A stretch of 22,721 nucleotides of DNA from assembly GCA_000444245.1 (NCBI GenBank), contig ATSW01001289.1, positions 1-22,721 of the forward strand, written 5' to 3'. Made by a program: the position numbers and the translations under genes. Source of the DNA: Botryllus schlosseri (taxonomy: Eukaryota; Chordata; Ascidiacea; Stolidobranchia; Styelidae). Position 1 is the first letter of the stretch. Each line of letters begins with the position of its first letter. The notes under the pieces were generated by a model. That model made no database searches and was not told the origin of the DNA. It worked only from the letters and a program-made list of their open reading frames with translations. Shown piece after piece: positions 19,501-22,721 of this stretch.

Positions 19501-20740
19501 TCACTCGTTGAATATGGTCAAATAGTTTCTGTGTGACTTCAAAACAGACCATGTGTCGACGTTACCTGCCTGCATTCAACTTTGGGTGTATAAATATGAT
19601 ACAAATTCAGAGTGGAAATAAAAAATCAAAGTACCAAAGTGAGTGAATGACTTCAAAAAGTAAATTTGGTCAACGGGGACAGACACTTTTAGCAATCGAC
19701 CAGAGGTGTTTCTTTATTGAAATTGCCGGGCGCATCTTTGTGCATAACGCAAAATGACAAATGACACTATGAATAGCTGCAATTTTTGAAAGTGTATTTA
19801 GTTACAGTGACGCAGGGACTGTTTGGTCCTGTAGTTATTGACTATTTCACTCATACATGTGACGCAAGCATATCCCGGAACTATTTTCTATCAAACAAAT
19901 TGTAACTAAAACCTGTGAAGTAAAGGTGGAAAAACATAACCAGTAAGTCAACGAGTAAGCGAAACCTATTTCAGTACTCTGAAAGAGTAGTAATTCGTTA
20001 CTGACCATGACCAGTGACCACCTCTATGTAACTCTCTAATGATGTGGATCTGGTGCTCAATATTTTGAGCGCAAATCCTGTCTGTTTATTTTGTCATCAC
20101 ATTGTGGAATCGCAACTCCTCTCGTGTTCAGGGGCTGCCATCATTGTTGAACGAAGCGCAAAACACTCTGAGGGAAGCCCCGCACGGCGCCGTCGGACCG
20201 GGAGGCAAGAAACAGAAAAAGAAATCCTCCAGAGAGAAACTGAGCAACAAGCACGCGCCGCAGTCCGTAGACTTCACCAAGCGGCTCGAGTGGGACTTCT
20301 CGTGGAACTGCAGCGTGATACAGGGACACCTGGACACGTTGGGCACCATCGAGAAAGAGGCGCGGGCCATCCTGGCGCATTTGAAAGAGGCCGGCGTCGC
20401 CGCGGGGCTCGTCAGAGAACGGGGCGGCAGTTTGAAAAAGTCAAACTCTAAACTGTCGACGTCGTCGGACGGAAGCCGGGACTCAAGTCAGCCGGAAAAA
20501 AACGAGGACGACTCTGACTCGTCGTCTCGGCGCAGTAAGTCGCCCGACAAAAATCTAAATTCCAACAATAATAAAAACGGTGACGATTGTGAGCGTGACC
20601 GAGACGCGAACAGCAACGGGCCTAATACGTTTCCCTGCGAGACCGCGCCACCTGACAGACAGAATTCTTCAGGCGATAAATGTAACGATCGCGACTCTGG
20701 TGGAGAAGGCGCGCTCATTTCCGGTTTGAAAATAGTATGA
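1412..20740 (+). CDS. PLCL: PLCL/PRIP-type phospholipase C-related protein, 3' part of gene (12 exons, 5' partial)
   Basis: The gene is joined from exons 1412-1536, 1593-1676, 4080-4239, 4297-4443, 7188-7372, 8708-8794, 9809-9921, 10386-10470, 13037-13364, 15768-16195, 17643-18113 and 20132-20740. All introns are GT-AG, and phases agree except for one missing base in exon 8. The product is about 940 residues: X box 1-150, linker to about 215, Y box to about 320, C2 about 347-478, then a PRIP-type C-terminal region and a polar tail. PRIP assignment rests on segments shared with vertebrate PLCL1/2 and not with other PLCs: the [10 protein letters not shown]2 strand, [14 protein letters not shown], and the exon 11 start ([14 protein letters not shown]). 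PH and EF-hand exons are absent and presumed upstream. Vertebrate PRIPs bind inositol phosphates, phosphatases and GABA-A receptor trafficking factors without hydrolysing lipid. This copy keeps the catalytic residues, so it may be an active phosphoinositide phospholipase C. I am very sure it is a PLC, fairly sure it is PRIP type, and unsure about activity. Confidence 0.9.
1537..1592 (+). other. Intron 1, 56 bases
   Basis: GTACTA to TTTTTGTCAG. It is very short compared with the kilobase introns elsewhere in the gene. A pyrimidine tract lies next to the acceptor. Confidence 0.88.
1593..1676 (+). CDS. PLCL: PLCL exon 2: X box catalytic loop
   Basis: This exon encodes [20 protein letters not shown] followed by HGHTQTS. 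Glu48 and Asp50 align with the calcium ligands Glu341 and Asp343 of PLC-delta1. His63 (in ISHGHT) aligns with the second catalytic histidine, His356, which vertebrate PLCL1/2 have lost. The acceptor follows TTTTTGTCAG and the donor is GTTTGT. The split Arg codon from exon 1 (AG+A) and the split Ser codon to exon 3 (AG+T) both resolve cleanly. The exon is separated from exon 1 by an intron of only 56 bases. Confidence 0.92.
1714..2502. mobile_element. Non-autonomous hAT DNA transposon with perfect 8-bp target duplication
   Basis: The left end reads CAGTGGTTCTCAACC. The right end at 2488-2502 is its exact inverted complement, GGTTGAGAACCACTG. Both ends are flanked by TACTATAT (1706-1713 and 2503-2510), the 8-bp target duplication expected of hAT. 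The 789-bp body has no transposase-like reading frame, so it is a deleted or MITE-type copy that needed a transposase from elsewhere. It lies inside intron 2. The subterminal segments (CCGTCACGGCTCCC on the left, GTGGACCCCC on the right) are typical of the CAGTGGTTCTCAA hAT group. The perfect duplication suggests a fairly recent insertion. Confidence 0.93.
2511..4079 (+). other. Rest of intron 2
   Basis: AT-rich intronic sequence with no coding segment recognised before the pyrimidine-rich acceptor of exon 3. The antisense ORF at 3184-3522 resembles nothing I know. The segment near 3578-3941 may be a decayed DNA transposon. Confidence 0.7.
3578..3941. mobile_element. Possible decayed hAT-type element
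   Basis: Near the left edge, GTCCGGACCCCTAAAATC and then GTGTGGACCCC occur. Near the right edge, CATGGACCCCCTAAAACTAG occurs. These GGACCCC blocks are typical of hAT subterminal regions. No clear terminal repeat or target duplication was found, so the limits are rough. Confidence 0.35.
4080..4239 (+). CDS. PLCL: PLCL exon 3: X box, Glu-Asn-His segment
   Basis: This exon encodes [20 protein letters not shown], then [20 protein letters not shown], then [13 protein letters not shown]. It is the amphipathic helix and strand of the X barrel. Glu97 in CIENH aligns with PLC-delta1 Glu390, the fourth calcium ligand. A strong pyrimidine tract precedes the acceptor at 4078-4079, and the donor is GTATTG. 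The frame is fixed by the split Ser codon on the left and phase 0 on the right. The longer ATG-type reading frame through this stretch (4017-4262) is in the wrong frame. Confidence 0.92.
4240..4296 (+). other. Intron 3, 57 bases
   Basis: GTATTG to GCGTTTAG, phase 0. It is a second micro-intron within the X box, next to exons with firm homology on both sides. Confidence 0.88.
4297..4443 (+). CDS. PLCL: PLCL exon 4: end of X box and acidic start of X-Y linker
   Basis: This exon has 49 codons, phase 0 at both ends. It encodes [20 protein letters not shown] followed by LPSD and the acidic [14 protein letters not shown]. The LPSP..L.....GKKLPSD motif and the VTDEDEGAE acidic run match vertebrate PLCL1/2 closely. 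The last barrel strand reads LIRGKK where most PLCs have a Lys in place of the Arg. In PLC-delta1 that Lys (438) contacts the substrate phosphates, so the basic charge is kept. The intron before it is 57 bases and the donor is GTACCA. Confidence 0.92.
4647..5326. mobile_element. Foldback DNA element: two arms spanning almost the entire length
   Basis: The left arm runs from about 4650 to 4985. It matches the reverse complement of about 4990-5323 through most of its length, for example CAAGCAAATCTCACGGCTCA, GAGCGCGAAATTTGATAAAA and GAGTTTGATATTGTGACGCA in both arms. Extreme ends CATAGTGTCC and CAGAGTGTCC (inverted) are flanked by GTCAGAT on each side (4640-4646 and 5327-5333). A 23-bp segment (TGAAATCGGTCTACGTCACA and 3 more bases) is tandemly doubled only in the left arm. 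No transposase frame is present, and the ORFs on both strands simply mirror each other. The family is uncertain. A 7-8-bp duplication would suit hAT, and the long arms suit a foldback or Mutator-like element. Confidence 0.85.
5327..7187 (+). other. Rest of intron 4
   Basis: AT-rich intron sequence without recognisable exon, RNA gene or complete transposon. The antisense ORFs at 5862-6206 and 6632-6829 have no family resemblance and are taken as chance. Confidence 0.65.
7188..7372 (+). CDS. PLCL: PLCL exon 5: X-Y linker and start of Y box
   Basis: This exon has 61 codons plus two bases. The frame reads [20 protein letters not shown], then [20 protein letters not shown], then [30 protein letters not shown] is the hallmark first strand of the Y box, and the Ser of CIST aligns with the substrate-contacting Ser522 of PLC-delta1. 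The acceptor TTTCCTAG and donor GTGAAT give phase 0 in and phase 2 out, joining correctly to exons 4 and 6. The Pro/Gly-rich first 20 residues have no counterpart in vertebrate PLCL that I recall. A longer ORF at 7097-7333 is in another frame and is a shadow. Confidence 0.88.
7373..8707 (+). other. Intron 5
   Basis: GTGAAT to TTACCAG. It contains an 84-codon frame at 7975-8229 that I rejected as an exon, and a small hairpin at 8330-8353 (arms ACGTAACT and AGTTACGT). One N lies at 8581. Nothing else is recognised. Confidence 0.7.
8708..8794 (+). CDS. PLCL: PLCL exon 6: Y box
   Basis: This exon has 28 whole codons encoding [20 protein letters not shown] and EEFVNFNK. It aligns to the vertebrate PLCL segment that reads WEMCSFSETEA...PEDFVNYNK. 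The acceptor is TTACCAG and the donor is GTAGGA. The split codons with exon 5 (AG+G, Arg) and exon 7 (AG+A, Arg) complete cleanly. It is too short to be called on length, but motif and phase together make it secure. Confidence 0.88.
8948..9119. mobile_element. Short MITE with TGTTCCCTC ends
   Basis: The left end CATTGTTCCCTC and the inverted right end CTATGTTCCCTC frame 172 bp containing several TGCGCA motifs (GTCTGCGCA, TGTGCGCA). Ends near CAGTGTTCCCTCTAA with inner TGCGC motifs occur in hAT-type MITEs. I saw no target duplication, so it is old or the limits are slightly off. Confidence 0.5.
9430..9640 (-). mobile_element. tRNA-derived SINE, minus strand
   Basis: Read on the minus strand from about 9620 downward, the head has an A-box-like TAGCGCAATGGTGAAGCG and a B-box-like GAGTTCAATCCC, about 30-35 bases apart, as in a Pol III promoter of tRNA origin. 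A run of TTATC units (9618-9638 on the + strand) borders the head, and an unrelated body extends toward about 9430. The acceptor stem does not close as in a working tRNA, so this is a SINE rather than a tRNA gene. The body limit is an estimate. Confidence 0.65.
9809..9921 (+). CDS. PLCL: PLCL exon 7: Y box with substrate-binding Arg
   Basis: This exon encodes [20 protein letters not shown] followed by [17 protein letters not shown] and a split Gly. The R.DSSN..PQDFWN.G.Q.....QTPG motif is diagnostic of the PLC Y box. The Arg of ARLDSSN aligns with PLC-delta1 Arg549, which binds the headgroup phosphate. The PQDFWNCG wording is the PLCL form. The acceptor follows TTTTGACAG and the donor is GTATAT. 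Confidence 0.93.
9922..10385 (+). other. Intron 7, 464 bases
   Basis: GTATAT to TGGCAG. No repeat or second exon recognised. I looked here for a micro-exon that would explain the frame break in exon 8 and found none. Confidence 0.75.
10386..10470 (+). CDS. PLCL: PLCL exon 8: end of Y box, one base out of frame
   Basis: The exon runs from the acceptor at 10384-10385 to the donor GTACGT. Its start in the incoming phase reads Gly-Leu-Met-Met. Its end, in the frame required by exon 9, reads [20 protein letters not shown] then MREK. Vertebrate PLCL has exactly 12 residues between TPG and NGGCGY. Here the exon is 85 bases where 86 would keep that count and restore Met-Met-Asp-Val-Asn-Asp. The frame breaks at about 10398-10399. 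No alternative GT or AG nearby repairs the phase while keeping the length. The gene is otherwise open for 940 codons, so a one-base sequence error is the simplest reading, with a real null allele as the alternative. Confidence 0.82.
11072..11290 (+). repeat. Direct duplication, copy 1
   Basis: It shares with copy 2 a series of collinear blocks: TAGAACACG.TTCAAATTG, AAGCAA, TATGAG, TTACTTAC-like, CAGTTG, AAGATCAGTA and CTTATATA. Spacing between the copies is about 404 bases. Many substitutions and small gaps separate them, so the duplication is old or the two are separate insertions of one unknown repeat. Confidence 0.6.
11337..11361. repeat. Perfect 9-bp-arm hairpin
   Basis: Arms GGCGCGAGT and ACTCGCGCC flank a 7-base loop. 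The arms are GC-rich within AT-rich intron and stand out from their surroundings. No run of T follows, so it is not a simple terminator. Function unknown. Confidence 0.6.
11475..11690 (+). repeat. Direct duplication, copy 2
   Basis: It is collinear with copy 1 from TGTAGAACACGTTTCAAATTG to GAACTTATATAACTGG. The intervening 180 bases of the first unit, including the hairpin at 11337-11361, are not clearly repeated after the second unit. Confidence 0.6.
11994..12076 (+). mobile_element. tRNA-like relic or tRNA-derived SINE head
   Basis: The A box GTAGCTCAGTTGGTTAGG and the B box GGTTCAAGTCCC are well formed and correctly ordered. The acceptor strands (about CTTCCGAG and GTTCGCA) do not pair, and the T stem has a mismatch, so a working tRNA gene is unlikely. 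A tRNA pseudogene or the head of a short interspersed element explains it better. Confidence 0.5.
13037..13364 (+). CDS. PLCL: PLCL exon 9: Y-C2 junction and most of C2 domain
   Basis: This exon has 109 codons plus one base. It begins [18 protein letters not shown], equivalent to the vertebrate VSYFSAN...PGVSP junction, then the C2 strand [33 protein letters not shown] and a stretch ending [18 protein letters not shown]. Asp of VIDPYV matches a C2 calcium ligand, while the second ligand loop reads Asp-Asp-Glu. A Cys/Gly insertion (YDCGCGNST) sits where vertebrate PLCL has about four residues. The exon is distinctly GC-richer than the introns around it. Antisense ORFs over it are shadows. Confidence 0.94.
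13830..14555. mobile_element. Probable non-autonomous hAT element, degenerate ends
   Basis: The left end reads about GGGGTGTCACTCGCGGGCC. The right end, inverted, reads GGGTGCCAAACATACGGCCC, with a further CGGGCCAGATGAAATCGTCT block inside. This matches the GGGGTGTCAAAC...CGGCCCGC hAT end type. Flanks TTTTAAGT and TTTTAGT may be remains of the target duplication. No transposase frame was seen. Confidence 0.55.
14776..14791. mobile_element. Solitary right end of a CAGTGGTTCTCAACC hAT element
   Basis: GGTTGAGAACCACTG here is identical to the right terminus of the complete element in intron 2. I found no partner left end in the upstream 1.4 kb, so this is a truncated copy, or its left end was lost. 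Confidence 0.6.
15768..16195 (+). CDS. PLCL: PLCL exon 10: end of C2 and start of PRIP C-terminal region
   Basis: This exon encodes [20 protein letters not shown] and [11 protein letters not shown], completing C2. A Ser/Ala-rich segment follows, then a basic and glutamine patch ([20 protein letters not shown]), then [20 protein letters not shown] and [13 protein letters not shown]. The last part aligns with the vertebrate PLCL stretch following C2, which is absent from delta, eta and beta PLCs, and is the strongest evidence for PRIP type. The acceptor is GTTTCAG and the donor is GTCAGT. It enters with two bases finishing the Gly codon of exon 9 and exits in phase 0. Confidence 0.93.
16196..17642 (+). 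other. Intron 10
   Basis: GTCAGT to TTTTGCAG. It contains the GACTCGACTTG repeat element. The ORF at 16741-16974 has no family resemblance. Nothing else is recognised. Confidence 0.75.
17076..17405. mobile_element. Short element with GACTCGACTTGACTCGAGTC arrays at both ends
   Basis: The left end CAGGGTTG and the inverted right end TAGTGTTG enclose about 330 bp. Inside each end lie clustered degenerate copies of the words ACTCGACT, CTTGACTCG and GACTCGAGT, arranged so the two ends can pair. No coding frame and no certain target duplication. It probably is a MITE with short subterminal repeats. Confidence 0.55.
17643..18113 (+). CDS. PLCL: PLCL exon 11: PRIP C-terminal helical region with Ser-rich insert
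   Basis: This exon has 157 codons, phase 0 at both ends. It opens [20 protein letters not shown], matching vertebrate K-ELCGLPP..SLKQC. A Ser/Lys/Pro-rich insert follows ([20 protein letters not shown] through [13 protein letters not shown]), then a helical stretch ([44 protein letters not shown]). This parallels the vertebrate block ending MEFHE. The insert has several Arg/Lys-x-x-Ser sites that could be phosphorylated, which is inference. The donor is GTGAGA after CACGAG. Confidence 0.92.
18251..19341. mobile_element. Non-autonomous hAT element, near-perfect target duplication
   Basis: The left end is CAGAGGTCACCAACACGCGG and the inverted right end is CAGGGGTCGCCAACTCAAAA. The flanks GTGTATAC (18243-18250) and GTGTATGC (19342-19349) match at 7 of 8 bases. 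CGGCCCGC words near the left end and a CCCGCGGCC word near the right fit this hAT end type. A second hAT-like terminus, inverted AGGGGTGGCCAAC at about 19033-19046, sits inside it and suggests one element inserted in another. No transposase frame is evident in 1,091 bp. Confidence 0.85.
19376..19477 (+). repeat. Two-copy tandem repeat, unit about 55 bases
   Basis: Two adjacent units share TAGTTG.AGCTCA.ATG and then TGATATGTA.GTAGG, with a small gap between them. They lie just right of the hAT element in intron 11. Confidence 0.55.
20132..20740 (+). CDS. PLCL: PLCL exon 12: C-terminal helices and polar tail, stop codon
   Basis: This exon has 202 codons and a TGA. It starts [16 protein letters not shown] after the acceptor GTTCAG, then a lysine cluster (KKQKKK, residues 764-769 of the window protein). 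Next come [20 protein letters not shown] and [20 protein letters not shown], which align to the vertebrate ESFAWNITVLKGQGDLL...MKQ..LACLSCGL block. About 100 residues rich in Ser, Asp, Asn and Lys follow and end SGLKIV. This tail is longer than in vertebrate PLCL. The stop codon lies within a possible weak donor (ATA-GTATGA), so a further spliced 3' exon cannot be excluded. Overlapping ORFs on both strands are shadows. Confidence 0.9.
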   Translation, partial: GLPSLLNEAQNTLREAPHGAVGPGGKKQKKKSSREKLSNKHAPQSVDFTKRLEWDFSWNCSVIQGHLDTLGTIEKEARAILAHLKEAGVAAGLVRERGGSLKKSNSKLSTSSDGSRDSSQPEKNEDDSDSSSRRSKSPDKNLNSNNNKNGDDCERDRDANSNGPNTFPCETAPPDRQNSSGDKCNDRDSGGEGALISGLKIV

Positions 20741-22370
20741 ATTTTCTATTATTGCACTTCCTTAGTCCTTCTTCGAGCTGGTTCCGCGTTATCGCCGTAC
20801 GATGAAATGATTTTTTTCTCATCCAGCATTCCTGTCTCTTCCATTCCTATTGAGATGCGTACGCGGATGTTTGTTTTCGGTGTCGATTACCACTGGCCGT
20901 GAAATTGTAGCGGACTTGGCCAGTTTGAAAATGTGACTTTTATGCGGTTGCAAGTAAAACAATACCAGCAATACGGTGTTGAAGACGGTGTGGTAGTTTC
21001 GATCACGCCGATTTCGTTGTGCAGGTGATTGGAAATGCCGCTTCTGCCAACATGTGCAGCGTTTGGCTGAAGGTTTTGGATGCTGGGATGTTTTCAAGGC
21101 TTCCAGGCAAGGGACTTGTAATTTCAAAACTTGTCTAATTTCTTGGCGTGAATCGTCACATTTAATACTCCATCCCCATTCGAGTACTCACCCGTACTCG
21201 GAGTAGGATTAGCGAATTATGAGCCTATTTTTGATATTCTCTCACAAGCTATCTTCTATCGTACAGAATCATCGCCCGTCGTTTTCGTGGTGTTTCGATT
21301 TTCGTTCCTGTTTTTGCATGGTATATTTTTAATCCATCGTCAGTATGCTGATTTCTTTTCTGGTCTAGCGACGCGGTTTGACTGTGAATTATATCATAGT
21401 AGTTATATCGGAACTGCACTCTGCATTTTTGCTATTCGCTTTATCTTTCGATTCCGACGAGTTGCGTGTTTCAGACTTGTAGTTGTTGTATTCTCCTTCG
21501 ATTCATATTTGAATTGACGGGGATAGATATTTCCTATATTATGGCTCTATCCGATTGATGTTGATGTTGTGATGGTTCCAAAATTTTAACTTTTGTCTGT
21601 TATTTGACTTATACAGTATTGAGAATCTAATGTTCCTTGGATGGAAGTCTTTATTTTTGTGTGGTGGGTAGCCGTGTTAGAAACCTCCGTTGTTCATAGT
21701 GCAAGGCGCTGCGATACAGGCATGACCCTCATACAACTGGGTTATCAAACATCCAGCCAGCACACCATAGCAGTCTGCCAGATGATGTCATCTGGCCGGG
21801 ATATATTGCTGGTTTTATGAGAAAAACGGTCTCAGGCACATCTAAGATTTCTTGATAGGCAATGCAGTACACCCAAATCAATGAGAGACAGGCGACAGCT
21901 AACGCCGACTCCGCAGCCACCAGGTTTTCTGTGAAATCTACTGATGAAAGGGATTACATAATTTATCAGCAATAACGTAGAGCGTTTTATTCGCGCTGGC
22001 GAACAGGTGGATCCGTATTATGATTGGGTAGTCTTCTAATAATAGGATGCAAATTCATTTGGTTATAAAGCTATCAACTTGTGTGAGATAGTCGGTCCTG
22101 ATTCCCTATATTGTTGTGATTGGTAACGCCAGTATGTGGTTGCCAGACATTTCAGCATTACTACCAACGAGGTAACCAACTTTGATACTACACAATTAAA
22201 GTTTCTAAATGCACAATATTTTTCTTGGTCACTCCTCTGGACGTGGTATGGTTGATGACGGGTGGCGAATTTGCCAGCCCCGTCTTCGTATATCTAAGCG
22301 GGCTGCGTCGGTTGTCTTCCTGTTCATGCTGATCCATTTGATAGCATGTCTGTAGCGGCAATATGCTAGA
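20741..22370 (+). other. 3' untranslated or flanking sequence
   Basis: No second gene is supported. There is no AATAAA soon after the stop. The first plausible poly(A) signal I noticed is ATTAAA at 22195-22200, which would imply a 3' untranslated region near 1.5 kb, or else a further exon. A short perfect palindrome (arms CCAGATGA and TCATCTGG) lies at 21778-21795. The antisense 102-codon ORF at 20819-21127 resembles nothing I know. Confidence 0.55.
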
Positions 22371-22371
22371 G

Positions 22372-22721
22372 TTACAATACGTCCTCTTTTAGGAGGATTT
22401 GTCCTCTTTTTTGACTAATTTGAAAGTGTCCTCAGAGGACGCCCTTTTGTCCTCTTTTTTTGAAAATTTAAGTCACATTTAGAGCAAAATGCGAGTGATA
22501 TGCCGTAAATTAGCACAGAAGTGACGCTCCGACGGGTGTTTCGGAGTGAAAAACGGTGATTTGAGCACTGAGCGAAATGTTGACTTTTTTTTCAGTCAAC
22601 CGATCACAAAGTGGGAAAAATTCACCGATTTTTGAGAATTCTTCTCCGGTTTTGCAAGTCTCAAAATTTCTGAAAAAGTGTCCTCTTTTTAGATTTCCAA
22701 AATATGGTAAGCCTACAATAT
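22372..22721. mobile_element. TCCTCTTTT-rich repeat element, possibly cut by the window end
   Basis: GTCCTCTTTT words recur at about 22381, 22400, 22450 and 22679. TCCTCAGAGGA forms a small palindrome at 22430-22440. The right edge AGATTTCCAAAATATGGTAA resembles ends of repeated DNA elements in marine invertebrates. No coding frame and no paired target duplication could be checked. Confidence 0.45.

Larger units (their letters stand above)
18114..20131 (+). other. Intron 11
   Basis: GTGAGA to GTGTTCAG. Over half of it is a hAT-type element. A small tandem repeat follows. No further exon was recognised between the helical block ending SFHE and the final exon. Confidence 0.75.

Noticed and set aside
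20044-20451. A 135-codon + strand ORF overlapping the last exon
   Set aside because: It is an Arg/Gly-rich alternate frame of exon 12 and starts inside the intron.
1-22721. CRISPR arrays, bacterial operons or retrovirus-like elements
   Set aside because: No regularly spaced repeats, no bacterial gene layout, and no long terminal repeats or reverse-transcriptase-like frames were seen.

Overview
This is eukaryotic DNA, most likely from an invertebrate animal. The evidence is multi-exon GT-AG gene structure, AT-rich introns full of DNA-transposon debris, tRNA-derived repeats, and no bacterial-type gene packing. The species cannot be named from the window. Scattered N characters show the sequence is draft quality.

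One gene dominates the + strand: the 3' part of a phospholipase C-related (PLCL/PRIP-type) gene. I could thread twelve exons from 1412 to 20740, all with GT-AG junctions and compatible phases except at one place. Together they encode about 940 residues: X box (exons 1-4), acidic and Pro/Gly-rich X-Y linker (exons 4-5), Y box (exons 5-8), C2 domain (exons 9-10), and the C-terminal region typical of PRIP proteins (exons 10-12) with a long Ser/Asp/Asn-rich tail. The N-terminal PH and EF-hand exons are not in the window and must lie upstream of it. The closest relatives by motif are vertebrate PLCL1/PLCL2, which are catalytically dead. Here the six classical PLC catalytic and calcium-binding positions (His, Asn, Glu, Asp, His, Glu) all appear intact, which is the main biological point of the window. 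Exon 8 is one base short of an open frame, probably a sequence error.

The introns hold mobile-element fossils of the plain DNA-transposon and SINE kinds. Intron 2 has a complete non-autonomous hAT element (1714-2502) with a perfect 8-bp target duplication. Intron 4 has a foldback element (4647-5326) whose two arms make up nearly its whole length. Intron 6 has a short MITE and a minus-strand tRNA-derived SINE. Intron 8 has a diverged direct duplication and a tRNA-like relic. Intron 9 has hAT ends. Intron 10 has a GACTCGACTTG-type repeat element. Intron 11 has a second hAT element (18251-19341). The last 350 bases of the window carry a TCCTCTTTT-rich repeat.

The 5' 1.4 kb and the 2 kb after the stop codon contain no other gene I can support.
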